In this document: positions 9,040 through 17,847 of the stretch, one piece after another
How the letters are laid out: each line of letters begins with the position of its first letter
Position numbering within the stretch: position 1 is the stretch's first letter
Assembly: GCF_001693385.1 (NCBI RefSeq)
Contig: NZ_CP016428.1
Span: 1,922,001-1,986,000, forward strand
DNA length: 64,000 nucleotides
Direction of reading: 5' to 3'
Source: Bradyrhizobium icense
Lineage (GTDB): Bacteria > Pseudomonadota > Alphaproteobacteria > Rhizobiales > Xanthobacteraceae
Program-made: the position numbers and the translations under genes
The notes under the pieces: generated by a model
Databases searched by the model: none
Seen by the model: only the letters and a program-made list of their open reading frames with translations
What the model was told of the DNA's origin: nothing

Positions 9040-9110
9040 GACCGGGTTGGATATCCCACTCCATCACCCGGCGTTGACCGGCGCATGCCGTGCTGCATTG
9101 GGGGCCAAAC
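9040..9110 (+). pseudogene. Fragment of a cupin gene
   Basis: The plus strand here encodes TPSPGVDRRMPCCIG, closely matching TPSPAAGVDRRMLFRIG near the start of the cupin encoded at 10197-10874. The surrounding reading frame does not continue as a cupin. It looks like the leftover of a duplicated copy now fused in frame to the front of the alcohol dehydrogenase. Confidence 0.4.
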
Positions 9111-10210
9111 CGGGCTACTGATCCCGCCTCGTTCGAAGAAAGCATCCGGCGATGGTGACCATCGGAGTAACGAAACGAAGCGATCTTATCGCGTTGCGCA
9201 GGTCGTAAAAGCCGGCACGCTCGAAATGGCGGAACGCGACGCACCATTGCCGGGCGCAGGAGAGGTGTTGATCTCGGTCGAAGCCTGCGGGATATGCGGC
9301 GCGGACGCCGCCGACATCGACAGCGCCGATCCCGCGATGCGACCGCCGCGCGTGCCCGGCCACGAAGTGGTGGGGCGAATCGCAGCCGTCGGTGCCGGAA
9401 CGCCTTCGATCTGGAAAATCGGTCAAAGGGTCGGCGTCGGAAGGCTTGGCGGCCATTGCAGCCAATGCGTCCGCTGCCGTCGCGGAGAATTTCAGCTCTG
9501 TCTCAACCAGCCGGTCGTCGGATCATCTTGCGATGGCGGCTACGCGGAGATGATGATTGCGCGGGTGACCGGGTTGGTCTCGATCCCCGATGAGCTCTGA
9601 AGAGGCCGCGCCGCTGCTTTGCGCTGGTATCGCGACGTTTAACGCGCTCAAGAAGTCGGGTGCGGAGGCTGGCGACATGGTGGTCGTTCAAGGGATCGGT
9701 GGCCTCGGACATCTCGCACTTCAATATGCGAGGAAGATGGGGTTCAGGGTCGTGGCCGTCGGACGCGGCGCGGATATCGCAGAGGACGCGCTCCGTTTGG
9801 GGGCGCATGTCTACATAGACTCAAACAAGGAAGATGCGGTCGCCCGTCTGCAGAGCCTGGGCGGTGCCAGAGCGATCGTCACCATGATCAGCGATATCGA
9901 GGCTATCGCAGCGCTCATGGGCGCTCTCGCCCCGCAGGGGAGATTGGTACTGTTGGGCGCGGGAAAGAACCCTCTGCCGGTATCGGCGGGATACCTCGTC
10001 CGCGGCGAGCGGAGTATATTGGGGTCGATAACGGGTACGCCCTTCGAGAACGAAAGGGCACTGGACTTCAGCGTGCTCGCGGGCGTACGTCCGCGCCTCG
10101 AGACCGTGCCATTGGAGAGAGCCGCGGAGGCGGTCGCACGAATGAAGTCTGGCCAGGCCACGTTCAGAATGGTGTTGACCATGACGGAGAAGAGCCATGC
10201 GCGTCCATGA
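9085..10210 (+). pseudogene. Zinc-dependent alcohol dehydrogenase, frameshifted
   Basis: Two reading frames make one medium-chain dehydrogenase. The first frame (to 9600) has the GroES-like domain, the catalytic zinc region CGICGADAADIDSA and GHEVVG, and the structural zinc cysteines CSQCVRCRRGEFQLC. It stops after IPDEL. The second frame (9590-10210) continues with SSEEAAPLLCAGIATFNA, the Rossmann motif GIGGLGHLALQYA and the C-terminal part. The shift is at CTC-TGA near 9595-9600 and corresponds to one extra or two missing bases. There is no ATG close to the expected start (RSYRVAQVV); the nearest in-frame ATG is 9085, inside the cupin scrap. It is either a pseudogene or a sequencing indel. 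Confidence 0.75.
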
Positions 10211-10874
10211 CGACCTGACGGTTCCGGTAATCGTCCACGCCGGGCAGCTACCGTGGACCCCAAGTCCGGCAGCCGGTGTCGACCGGCGCATGCTGTTTCG
10301 CATCGGTGACGAGGTCGCGCGCGCCACCTCGATCGTGCGATACGCCCCGCGTAGCGCGTTTCCCCGCCACACGCACGGTGGCGGCGAGGAAATCGTCGTT
10401 CTCGAAGGCGTGTTTCAGGACGAGCACGGTGATTACCCGGCGGGCAGCTATTTCCGCAATCCTCCCGGGACCTCGCACATTCCCGCATCGAAGGACGGCT
10501 GCACGATCTTCGTCCGCCTTTGGCAATTTCGTGCCTGCGATCGCGCGCAGATCGTGCGGCGGCCCGCGGAAGGTCATCCCCTTACGCCGAGACCAGGTGC
10601 GGCGAGCGCGATCGAACTGTTTGACGACGGATTCGAGAACGTACGTTTCGAGAGTTGGCTGCCCAGCAGTCTCGTCACCGTCGAGAATGCACGCGGGCTT
10701 GAAATCCTTGTTCTCGCGGGGAGCTTGTTGATCGACGATCAGACGCTGATCTCGCAAAGCTGGGCGCGCTTGCCGGCCGGACAAAAGCTGCGCGCTGTCT
10801 CTGGCCCGGAAGGTGCGAAAGTCTGGCTGAAGGACGCGCCCCTGCTTCATTCGGACGTCGGGCGACTGCCGTGA
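10197..10874 (+). CDS. ChrR-like double-cupin protein
   Basis: A 225-residue protein with two cupin folds in tandem. The first has the metal-binding signature FPRHTHGGGEEIVVLEGVF with a downstream RNPPGTSHIP. The second (about 135-220) is degenerate and lacks the histidines. This resembles the C-terminal sensor domain of ChrR anti-sigma factors and related acetylacetone-cleaving-type cupins, without the N-terminal sigma-binding domain. It overlaps the end of the alcohol dehydrogenase, so it belongs to the same plus-strand operon. Role unknown. Confidence 0.75.
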   Translation: MRVHDDLTVPVIVHAGQLPWTPSPAAGVDRRMLFRIGDEVARATSIVRYAPRSAFPRHTHGGGEEIVVLEGVFQDEHGDYPAGSYFRNPPGTSHIPASKDGCTIFVRLWQFRACDRAQIVRRPAEGHPLTPRPGAASAIELFDDGFENVRFESWLPSSLVTVENARGLEILVLAGSLLIDDQTLISQSWARLPAGQKLRAVSGPEGAKVWLKDAPLLHSDVGRLP

Positions 10875-11173
10875 TTTCCTACAACAGCCAGCGCGTCGAC
10901 GCGGGCGCCGCCGCTATCGGGACCGCTGCACCATGGCAGGTCCGAGGTCATCCGCCTGCAGGGCAAGGCACGCGCTATGGCGGCAGCCTCGATGGCCACG
11001 ACGATCCGCTCGTCGAACTTGACCGGCTGAAAGCGCGCCAGACGTTGCACAGATATCGTGACATCCTGTTTGGCCGAGGGGGTTCGTGGAAGCGGGCAAG
11101 GGCGGCTCCTCTTCCTGTTGCCGCGACGGAGATCCCGCGGAGCGGGCGCTTTTTATTTGGAAACGGCTGCTAA
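10871..11173 (+). CDS. Hypothetical protein of doubtful reality
   Basis: A GTG-initiated frame of 100 residues overlaps the stop of the cupin gene by 4 bp (GTGA), the pattern of coupled translation. The product has no recognisable domain and is rich in Arg and Gly. It could be a degraded gene tail; the last third is low-complexity. It ends 2 bp before the converging relaxase gene. Confidence 0.25.
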   Translation: MISYNSQRVDAGAAAIGTAAPWQVRGHPPAGQGTRYGGSLDGHDDPLVELDRLKARQTLHRYRDILFGRGGSWKRARAAPLPVAATEIPRSGRFLFGNGC

Positions 11174-11174
11174 G

Positions 11175-12413
11175 CTATTTCCGCTCGCCGGCTCGTGCGG
11201 TGACAGCCATATCGATGGTGCCCGTCAGGGGCTCAAGAGCGGCAAGCGCCTCTTTGCTGCTGTCGCAGTCGGATAGTGCGAGGCCGATGATCAAGGGGGG
11301 CTTGAACATGTCCTGCTCGATCTCGGCCCATTCGACGATTTGTGCCAATACAGCCTCGTGATCGGGACCGGTGATTGCTCGGACTTCGGTCGTCGCGTTC
11401 TCCACCAGACCGATGGCTCGGGTTAGCAGCCGCATGGTCCGCCGGGTCGTCGCATGGCCGGCCTCCTGCCCATCAGCGCTTTCAGCCAAAGAGACGATGT
11501 TCTGATCGCTGAGGATGCGATCCACCTCAGCTTCCTGCTGGGCTTCATTGTCAATGAATCGCGCGCAGAGACGGCGGAGTTCGCCGATCTGAACGCTTGC
11601 CCGGCCCTTCAGGAGCGTCTCTACGAGCTTGGTCGGGCTGCCGTGAATGATTGCGAGATTTGCGGCATGCAGTTCCTGACGCTGCTGCTCGATCTGCTGC
11701 TGGCTGACTTCGTTGTGGAATTCACCGTTGGCGTACTCGAAGGGCCGGATATGCGTGCCCGGGCAAGGCGCGGCGGGATCTACTACAAGATCGATACCCC
11801 GTTCCACAAAATACGCTTGGTGGATGTCACGCGAAAGCTCGTGCCAGCTGAAGTCTTCCGCGACATGGGCCTTGTTCGGCTGATATTGGCTTTTGCGGAG
11901 ATGGATAAATTTATCTCGGACCTTGAGTCCCCAAGACCCATCCGGGTGGATCGGTCGGAGCGCATAAGTCGCGTGCCCATGCAGATTGATGATCTTGCGG
12001 TGGATCGCCAGGTGGATCGGTAGATCCTGCGGACCTCGCGCTGTGATGACGATCCTCCGCAAGATCTCGGCTGCCTCATGCAATGCGACTTCCGAAGCGG
12101 GAGGAAGGGCGATGACAACGGTGACGGCAACCTGCACTTGGCGCTCACGCTGCGTCGGCGGCGTCCGCATCTTGCGCAGCTCCGCGAAGTCAAGCGAGTT
12201 CGCGAAAACGTTGCAGGACCTGAGGTCGTCGGGGGCGCCGGGCGGGAGCAGGACTTCGTGATGGACCAGGTCGCCCTTCAGGTGCGTGTAGTTATAGATT
12301 TTCCGGCGCTTTACAGCCCGGATTGCAGCCCTCGCAATATATGCGATGGTCCGGCTGAGATCGGATTTCCCGGTGATTCTGACGACGGTTGCTCGGCCGA
12401 AGGGGATAGGCAT
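11175..12413 (-). CDS. MobA/MobL (MOBQ)-type relaxase-like protein
   Basis: A 412-residue protein with the features of plasmid-transfer relaxases of the MobA/MobL group. Residues about 41-60 read YNYTHLKGDLVHHEVLLPPG, matching the conserved YTxKxGVxHxEILLPxGAP region. Further on, HLAIHRKIINLHGHATYALR corresponds to the metal-binding histidine triad, normally an H followed by N-x-HAH. A Tyr near residue 25 is a candidate nicking residue. There is no C-terminal helicase, unlike TraA. Such enzymes nick oriT during mobilisation. It is divergent from the coiled-coil gene at 12549, as traA is from traC in rhizobial plasmids, suggesting an integrated mobilisation remnant. Intactness of activity is unknown. 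Confidence 0.65.
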   Translation of the reverse strand: MPIPFGRATVVRITGKSDLSRTIAYIARAAIRAVKRRKIYNYTHLKGDLVHHEVLLPPGAPDDLRSCNVFANSLDFAELRKMRTPPTQRERQVQVAVTVVIALPPASEVALHEAAEILRRIVITARGPQDLPIHLAIHRKIINLHGHATYALRPIHPDGSWGLKVRDKFIHLRKSQYQPNKAHVAEDFSWHELSRDIHQAYFVERGIDLVVDPAAPCPGTHIRPFEYANGEFHNEVSQQQIEQQRQELHAANLAIIHGSPTKLVETLLKGRASVQIGELRRLCARFIDNEAQQEAEVDRILSDQNIVSLAESADGQEAGHATTRRTMRLLTRAIGLVENATTEVRAITGPDHEAVLAQIVEWAEIEQDMFKPPLIIGLALSDCDSSKEALAALEPLTGTIDMAVTARAGERK

Positions 12414-12548
12414 AGAATAATTTTGTCCTCATTTTGGATATTGAGCACTGCAGGGTTTGGACAGGGCTCCGGGTCGCAAGGTTAGCGGGGTCGGCTTGTC
12501 GCTTTCACTCCGGCATGGTTTCGTGATCGGGAATGGAGGCATTCTGAC
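12414..12548. other. Divergent intergenic region, possible oriT/promoters
   Basis: This 135-bp gap separates the relaxase gene from the divergently read coiled-coil gene. In MOBQ systems the transfer origin lies in this position. I saw no nick-site consensus I would commit to, so only the location supports the call. Confidence 0.25.
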
Positions 12549-13193
12549 ATGAAACGTCGCCGCGGCACGCTCGTACGAGACATCGAACAGAACCAGGCCC
12601 GGATCGCTGCGCTTCGCAATGAGCAGGTGCGCATTAGCGAAGAGATCGAGGAATTGACGCTGGCGAACAAGGCGAACGTCATGACGCTGGTCGGCAATGC
12701 CGTCGAGCGGTTGGACTTCGGTTCCGTGGCGATCGGCGACTTCTTGGCCCTGATCTCGAAGATGTCCGAAACCGGCGTAAATGACAGCGCTTCGGCTGTG
12801 TCGTCGATCGGGCCGGGCACCATCCAGACGTTCGTGCGGCTCAGCCGCAATGCGTCGGTGGCCAACCGCAAGGCGTTGGATGCCGCGAGGCTGCGCTGGA
12901 ACGGACGGAGCGGGGGATGGACCGGCCTCGTCTCGAGCGCCCAGCTCGCCGAGCTGCGTAACACCTTCGGTGACCGCGTCCAGACGCCCGAGGAGGGCGG
13001 TAAGGGTCAGGACCTTCAGGCGCGCCTCGACGGCGCTCAGCGGGGTGTTTCCGGCGGTGTGGAGGCCATCGCCGAGCTGGTCAGCGAGGCTCACGGTAAG
13101 ACCGACGAGGAAGTCGCGTCGCCGACGTCCGGCGCGACGCTGATCCCGCGCTTGCCGTTCGGAGCCTTCCCGGTGCGCCGTTCGCTGACCTAG
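12549..13193 (+). CDS. Coiled-coil protein, possible mobilisation accessory (TraC-like position)
   Basis: A 214-residue protein starting MKRRRGTLVRDIEQNQARIA with a GGAGG ribosome site about nine bases upstream. Residues 8-40 form a strong heptad coiled coil. The rest is Ser/Gly/Ala-rich with no known domain. Small coiled-coil proteins such as TraC/TraD lie divergent from relaxases in rhizobial transfer regions, and this gene occupies that position. The family match itself is weak, so the role is inferred from place only. Confidence 0.5.
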   Translation: MKRRRGTLVRDIEQNQARIAALRNEQVRISEEIEELTLANKANVMTLVGNAVERLDFGSVAIGDFLALISKMSETGVNDSASAVSSIGPGTIQTFVRLSRNASVANRKALDAARLRWNGRSGGWTGLVSSAQLAELRNTFGDRVQTPEEGGKGQDLQARLDGAQRGVSGGVEAIAELVSEAHGKTDEEVASPTSGATLIPRLPFGAFPVRRSLT

Positions 13194-13920
13194 TCGTATG
13201 ACTGAAATGGCAGTGTCCCACATCGTGAAGCATGTCGCTGGTCGGCTGCATCCTCAGAAGCGTGATCGCCGATGTGCGCTGTTGCTACTGGCACGTGTTG
13301 TGCGCCAAGAATGAGCTCGCCGAGCATCCTTGCGGGATGCTGCACTGTGGTGCTACACGTTCTCTCGGTGTTGCCCGAATTGCTTGGTTTTTCAGAGGTT
13401 TGCGCTCGATCGAATTCTGGCTGAGTACCCTCCCGCCCCAGCCAATTGAAATTACTCAGCAATCGGCGCTCTGTCAGGAGCTCCATTCTGAACGGGTTTC
13501 TCCTGCTCTCATCGAACTTAGGTGCGCTTTGTCCTTTGTTTCGGCACCTAACGCCATGAGATATGCGCGTGGATCAACTGTTACAGGTCGAGTACGTGCT
13601 CGTCGTAGATTGGGATATTGAGGCGTGCAATTCGGACAATCTGGATCAGTTTCGAGCTAAAATCGCTTTTCAGGCGAGCAGCACTGAGCCAGCCGCCGCA
13701 ACTTTATTGCGGAGCCGGCAGGAGTTGAACCTGCAACGCGGCGGTTCGCGTCTCAGATTGTTAGGGAGGGGTCGGCTCGGTCTTCGCCACGGGTCGCCGT
13801 CTGCGACAGAGCCATAACCCAAATGTTCGGGTAGGGCGTTCGAAGTGCTTCCCGCTACCAAAGCTGCGAGGCGCGGATTTGTAGAGTACGATTTCACTTC
13901 ACGTGGGGCCGGCGACCGCA
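13194..13920. other. Non-coding stretch with a tRNA-like fragment
   Basis: No frame here has recognisable protein content. The one notable item is the T-arm/acceptor-like sequence near 13711-13740, described separately. Composition is mixed, with several short frames that look like chance. Confidence 0.5.
13711..13741 (-). other. tRNA 3'-end fragment (T arm plus acceptor), possible att scar
   Basis: Read on the minus strand, GTTGCAGGTTCAACTCCTGC followed by CGGCTCC is a T stem-loop (GCAGG TTCAACT CCTGC) plus acceptor strand. The rest of the cloverleaf could not be assembled from the flanking bases, so this is a fragment. Integrative elements commonly leave 3' tRNA fragments at their boundaries. 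It lies just past the relaxase region. Confidence 0.45.
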
Positions 13921-14553
13921 ATGAACACGCTTCTGTTGGTGCTCGATCTCATCGGGACCTTTGTCTTCGCACTTAGCGGAGCGAGCGCTGCGGTCAAGCG
14001 CCGGCTCGACGTCTTCGGCGTTCTGGTGCTGTCGTTCGTGGCAGGAAACTTCGGAGGTATCACCCGCGATCTGATGATTGGCGCGGTTCCGCCCGCAGCG
14101 ATCAACGACTGGCGATATTTGGCCGTTTCGCTTCTGGCGGGCGTGCTCACCTTCTGCTGGTTTCCAGGCGTAGATCGGTGGCGCAACTCCGTCCTCCTGT
14201 TCGACGCTGCAGGACTGGCGCTCTTCGCCGTGTCCGGCACACAAAAGGCGCTGGCCGTCGGCCTGAATCCGGTCATGGCGGCGTTGCTGGGCATGGTGAC
14301 GGGAATAGGCGGAAGTATGGTGCGCGATGTCCTCGTCGCCGAGATCCCCACTGTGCTGCGTGCCGATCTTTACGCCGTTGCGGCTTTAGCCGGTGCGGCG
14401 GTGGTGGTTGTAGGCAGCCTCCTGCATAGCCCTCCAACCGTGACGACGATTGCCGGAGCTGCACTCTGTTTTGGACTTCGCTTGATGGCGATCCGCCATG
14501 GGTGGCGACTCCCGATTGCCCGTCCTCGCAAGCATTTCGACAAAGAGCCTTGA
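13921..14553 (+). CDS. TRIC-type cation channel family protein (YadS/YicG-like)
   Basis: A 210-residue membrane protein built from two homologous three-helix halves plus a seventh helix. Each half has a glycine-rich GxxxR-D motif: VAGNFGGITRDLMIG and GIGGSMVRDVLVAEIP. This is the bacterial trimeric intracellular cation channel (UPF0126) family, mediating monovalent cation flux. The start MNTLLLVLDLIGTF at 13921 is preferred over GTG 13903. The gene stands alone between non-coding stretches. Confidence 0.88.
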   Translation: MNTLLLVLDLIGTFVFALSGASAAVKRRLDVFGVLVLSFVAGNFGGITRDLMIGAVPPAAINDWRYLAVSLLAGVLTFCWFPGVDRWRNSVLLFDAAGLALFAVSGTQKALAVGLNPVMAALLGMVTGIGGSMVRDVLVAEIPTVLRADLYAVAALAGAAVVVVGSLLHSPPTVTTIAGAALCFGLRLMAIRHGWRLPIARPRKHFDKEP

Positions 14554-15214
14554 GCTGCAGGACAGGATAAGGGGCGCGAAGCAAGCGGTGAAGATTGAGC
14601 GTGTTGCCGACTACTCAATTCTCGACTTGTTCCGAGAGACATAACAACGCATCGTTCCCTTAGTCGCGAGACCTGAACTAGGGATCCCGGATCAGAATGA
14701 GAGTTGCTTGATTGCGGCCGCGCGCTTTAATGGGAGTTAGCCGCGAGGATTTCGCGGAAGCTGCGGGAATTGCCGGCCGAAGCCATAGCCCTGATGGAGG
14801 CGAACGGCGGCGCCTGGCTCCATTCAGAGGGAGACGCCTCTGAGCCGCGCCGGCTGGAAATGCCCGCGGAACATCCGATGGCAGAGAGAGCGGTTTGCTT
14901 TTTGGTCTGACAAATTCGATTAGCAGCCTTGCTGCAATCATTTGTGCTGGAGAAAGGAGGGTTCCTATTTTCCCAAATGCATTCACGTCCGCGGGCACGT
15001 CTCGCTTCTTGCCGCGGAGTCCTCCCAGCTCGTGATATGTTCATAACCAATTTGTAACTCGGACAGAGCGTTCGCGAACCGCGCTGCAAGGCGGGTGGTC
15101 AGTGAGCGCGGAATGGTTCGAAGTCGACGACAAGCTCAACCTCGTGGGGCTTCAGCAAATCCACGAACTCACCGACGGAGGCCGGTCCGATTGTAAAAAT
15201 CGATGTGCCATGTT
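14554..15214. other. Intergenic stretch without a supported gene
   Basis: Frames in this 660-bp region have no recognisable domain, no good ribosome site and Arg/Ser-rich translations typical of chance frames in GC-rich DNA. Nothing further was identified. Confidence 0.4.
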
Positions 15215-15556
15215 TCAAATCTTCCGTCCGACTACAGTACTTCTTTCATGGCCACTCCTTTGCCGAACTTGCACTTCAAGAACCGCGAGCCTACGCTTTC
15301 TTCCTTGCTCGGTCCAACGGATCGACTGCCCCGGTCCAAGACCGATCAGCGCACTTCCTATTGGACTTAGCACTGAAATGCAGCGGCGGCGCAGAACCTC
15401 GTCTGGAAAGACAAGTTGAGCTTGTTGAATTCGTGCATCTGCGTGATCGACGAATTTCACGTCACAGCCGAGTCTTACAACCAAATTCGGTGCAATATCG
15501 TCTGGCGCAACATCCGCGCGCTCAATTTCCTCGCGAAGAAAACAGGCAGTCACCAT
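15215..15556 (-). CDS. Truncated Rnk/GreA C-terminal-domain protein
   Basis: A 113-residue product whose central and C-terminal part matches Rnk-type regulators: LREEIERADVAPDDIAP, LVFPDE, then VLSPIGSALIGLGPGQSI. Full Rnk-like paralogues nearby have about 25 more N-terminal residues (an antiparallel helical arm). Upstream the frame hits a TAA after only 12 codons, so this copy has lost its N-terminus or begins late. It is one of six related genes in about 10.5 kb. It may be inactive. Confidence 0.6.
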   Translation of the reverse strand: MVTACFLREEIERADVAPDDIAPNLVVRLGCDVKFVDHADARIQQAQLVFPDEVLRRRCISVLSPIGSALIGLGPGQSIRWTEQGRKRRLAVLEVQVRQRSGHERSTVVGRKI

Positions 15557-15836
15557 GTGGACTGTCGATGGCGCAGCGCAAATAACCGTTTACGGTCCGA
15601 TGCCGTCAAGACAATGGACGGCCGCTTCTCAGTGTGATTTCGCTCGCCTTTCACAACGATCTTTGTCCGGTCACTAGTTCACGAGACGGCTGATCGAGCG
15701 AACGGGCTTGATCTCGCCGGGATGACGATCTCAGCCGGCCTGTTTCCAAACGGCACAATGGTCCACGAACACACCTTAGAGAAGGAGGATTTGCAGGGTT
15801 GAAGTGTGGCTTGTGGCTTCTCCGGACCACGATCAA

Positions 15837-16253
15837 CTACGGTGCGAGGGCGAAAGGCGAGCGAGAATCAGGGTGTCGTGGGATGCTCCGGCCAAGCAGG
15901 ATTTCCCTCAGAACGACCGCATCGTTGTGAGCCTCATCGTGCGCTGCAAAAACGAGTGTAATTCGTCCTCCTTCAGCGAGGGTACGAAGTTCGTCGAGCC
16001 GGTCTTGATGCTGACGTATCTCTTCCGAGTAGCGGCGTCGAAACTCGTGCCAACGAGCTGGATCATGTCCGAACCACTTTCGTAGCGCGGCGCTGGGTGC
16101 AAGATCCTTGGCCCACAGACCGATCGCAGCATCTGCTTTCCTGACCCCGCGCGGCCACAGCCGGTCGACCAGTATTCGAATGCCGTCGCTTGAGCCAGCG
16201 GGATCGTATGCCCGCTTTAGCTTGATGTTCTGGGCAGTAACCCTCTTACTCAT
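15837..16253 (-). CDS. DUF488 family protein (YeaO-like)
   Basis: A 138-residue soluble protein with the hallmarks of DUF488: IRILVDRLWPRGVRKADA near the N-terminus, WFGHDPARWHEFRRRY in the middle and HNDAVVLREILL at the end. The family is widespread in stress-associated regions and has no established biochemical role. The ATG at 16253 gives the standard start (MSKRVTAQNIKLKRAYD). It lies 42 bp downstream of another minus-strand gene and could be co-transcribed with it. Confidence 0.85.
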   Translation of the reverse strand: MSKRVTAQNIKLKRAYDPAGSSDGIRILVDRLWPRGVRKADAAIGLWAKDLAPSAALRKWFGHDPARWHEFRRRYSEEIRQHQDRLDELRTLAEGGRITLVFAAHDEAHNDAVVLREILLGRSIPRHPDSRSPFALAP

Positions 16254-16295
16254 CGATACTTCTCCAGTATCGCCGATATCTTAGTTCGTTCCAAT

Positions 16296-16763
16296 CTATC
16301 GGGACGATCCTGTCACCGCGTGTTCCTGTGCAGCCGCGCTAACGCTGGAAGCAAGAGCGCGGGAGTCGCTGGTCGATTTCTGAATGTTGTGTCCCGATAT
16401 AGCGACTGACATAAATAGCATCCAGGTGACCATCCAGAACGTCAACCTGCCGGTGTTGTCGCCCGCCCAGAGTGGGCTGGAGTGGACGTGACTATGCGAA
16501 GGCAGAAGCTCGATCAAACGAGCCGCCACGATGCTTGCTTCAGATGGCGACCATCGCTCGCTGTTCGATTTCCATATCTTCGCAGCAAGGTTGTTTATCG
16601 CCTGATCCTTGGGAAGCCGTGTCAGGCGAGCCGCCTCCTGCCATGGATCAACGTCCTGACGTGCGAGCAGGGACAAGACGCTCAATGTCACCTCATCTGT
16701 CTCGGAGAGCGAAGCGAATAGGAAAGCGTCATATTGGGATTCGAGACCAGAAAATTCGGTCAT
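16296..16763 (-). CDS. Hypothetical protein with one C-terminal membrane segment
   Basis: A 155-residue protein starting MTEFSGLESQYDAFLFASLS, with GGAGGG four bases before the ATG at 16763. The first 90 residues look like a small helical domain (DVDPWQEAARLTRLPKDQA). A hydrophobic helix RLTFWMVTWMLFMSVAI lies near residue 115. It was not recognised as a named family. Its position just upstream of the DUF488 gene on the same strand suggests a shared transcript. Confidence 0.6.
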   Translation of the reverse strand: MTEFSGLESQYDAFLFASLSETDEVTLSVLSLLARQDVDPWQEAARLTRLPKDQAINNLAAKIWKSNSERWSPSEASIVAARLIELLPSHSHVHSSPLWAGDNTGRLTFWMVTWMLFMSVAISGHNIQKSTSDSRALASSVSAAAQEHAVTGSSR

Positions 16764-16876
16764 GTTGCCCTCCAACTCTCGAAGGAGATGTCTGGTTACC
16801 GTTACCTATCGGTTCGTCCAGCATCTTGGGAGTTCTCGGCAACATCTGACAAGCGATAAATAGTGACAGTTCATAT

Positions 16877-17077
16877 TCAATAAATTGATAGGCGTTTCGC
16901 TCGGACCTTCGGTGGAGCGGCGTTCTTCCGTGTTCGATCCGCAACGCCGAGGGACTTTGCTGAATAGCGAGTTATCTTTGGCGGATCGCTTGCTGGGAAT
17001 GTGGCCTCCAGTTCCTCATCCAATTGACGGTCCAGTTCTCTCTTTTCCCGCTCTGAGGAAGTTTCCTTTGCGGTCAT
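16877..17077 (-). CDS. Small conserved protein with TFPASDPP motif
   Basis: A 66-residue hydrophilic protein starting MTAKETSSEREKRELDRQ, with GGAGAG upstream of the ATG at 17077. The stretch LDEELEATFPASDPPKITR matches a short motif (LDEALxxTFPASDP) found in many small alphaproteobacterial proteins of unknown function. A perfect EcfG-type promoter lies about 80-100 bp upstream, so it is probably a general-stress gene. Confidence 0.65.
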   Translation of the reverse strand: MTAKETSSEREKRELDRQLDEELEATFPASDPPKITRYSAKSLGVADRTRKNAAPPKVRAKRLSIY

Positions 17078-17153
17078 TGGAATCTCTCCATCCATTTTCA
17101 GACATCTAGTGCCACCGTATGACGTGCCTTGGTAGGTGTCGGTAATTGGATTT

Positions 17154-17178
17154 AACGTTGAATTTCAAGCGCCGTTCC
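17154..17178 (-). promoter_or_regulatory. EcfG (general stress sigma) promoter
   Basis: On the minus strand the sequence reads GGAAC, 16 bp, CGTT (plus strand AACG at 17154-17157 and GTTCC at 17174-17178). This is the exact alphaproteobacterial EcfG consensus. It faces the small TFPASDPP gene whose ATG is at 17077. Confidence 0.65.
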
Positions 17179-17847
17179 ATAACTGACCGTTCCGCACCAA
17201 ATTCAGACGGAAATCATGAAGATAGGAGGCGAGGCGAACTAGGTGAGAAACGTCTCAAGCTGTTCGACCTGTTTACGGTGTAGCAGCAGGAGGTACATAA
17301 GTTTCGCATTTGGCTTTGAATCGAAGATGTTCAGGACGGCATCTCGATCATGTCGGCCAGCCTAGCTTGCTTTGAGATTTGCGAATACGCAGGTTCTATC
17401 GAGCGGTCGGGCGCTCCGAGTTGCTACACGTTGCAACTGGTCGGAATCGGCGCGCTCTTTCGATCGAGTTGGAAGCGCTTTAAGAATGTCAGAGGTCCTT
17501 TGCCAACTCTGTGCCAAGTAATCCTCGTACCAATAGAATCGATATCAAGTCGCGAAACTTTTCGTTTGTCAAAGTTACTCGCGCGCATACGGTGATGACG
17601 CTAGCCGCCGGATCGGTTCACGGCGCCGAGATGCAGGTACTGGATGCCCGGATGGCAAAGAGATCGTTTCGAAGGTCGGGTCTGATCAGGACGCTAAGCC
17701 AGGCAGGGCGTTCTTGAAATTTGCAGCGCGCGGCACGGGTCTGTCGAAGCAAGGCGGCTATCGCTAGCAGCACTATCCCGGTGGCCATCGATGCTACGAC
17801 ACCGGGCGCAACAATCTGCTTCAAACGTAAGAGCGAGGAAAACTCAA
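17179..17847. other. Intergenic stretch before the Usp gene
   Basis: About 670 bp without a supported gene. Possible frames have no family signature. It presumably holds the promoter of the universal stress gene at 17848. Confidence 0.35.

Noticed and set aside
9590..9610. Programmed +1 frameshifting as in prfB
   Set aside because: The site is CTC-TGA, where re-pairing to TCT is poor, and no Shine-Dalgarno-like stimulator precedes it. An indel is simpler.
13232..13621. Plus-strand frame of 129 codons after the coiled-coil gene
   Set aside because: No domain, no ribosome site and unlikely amino-acid composition.
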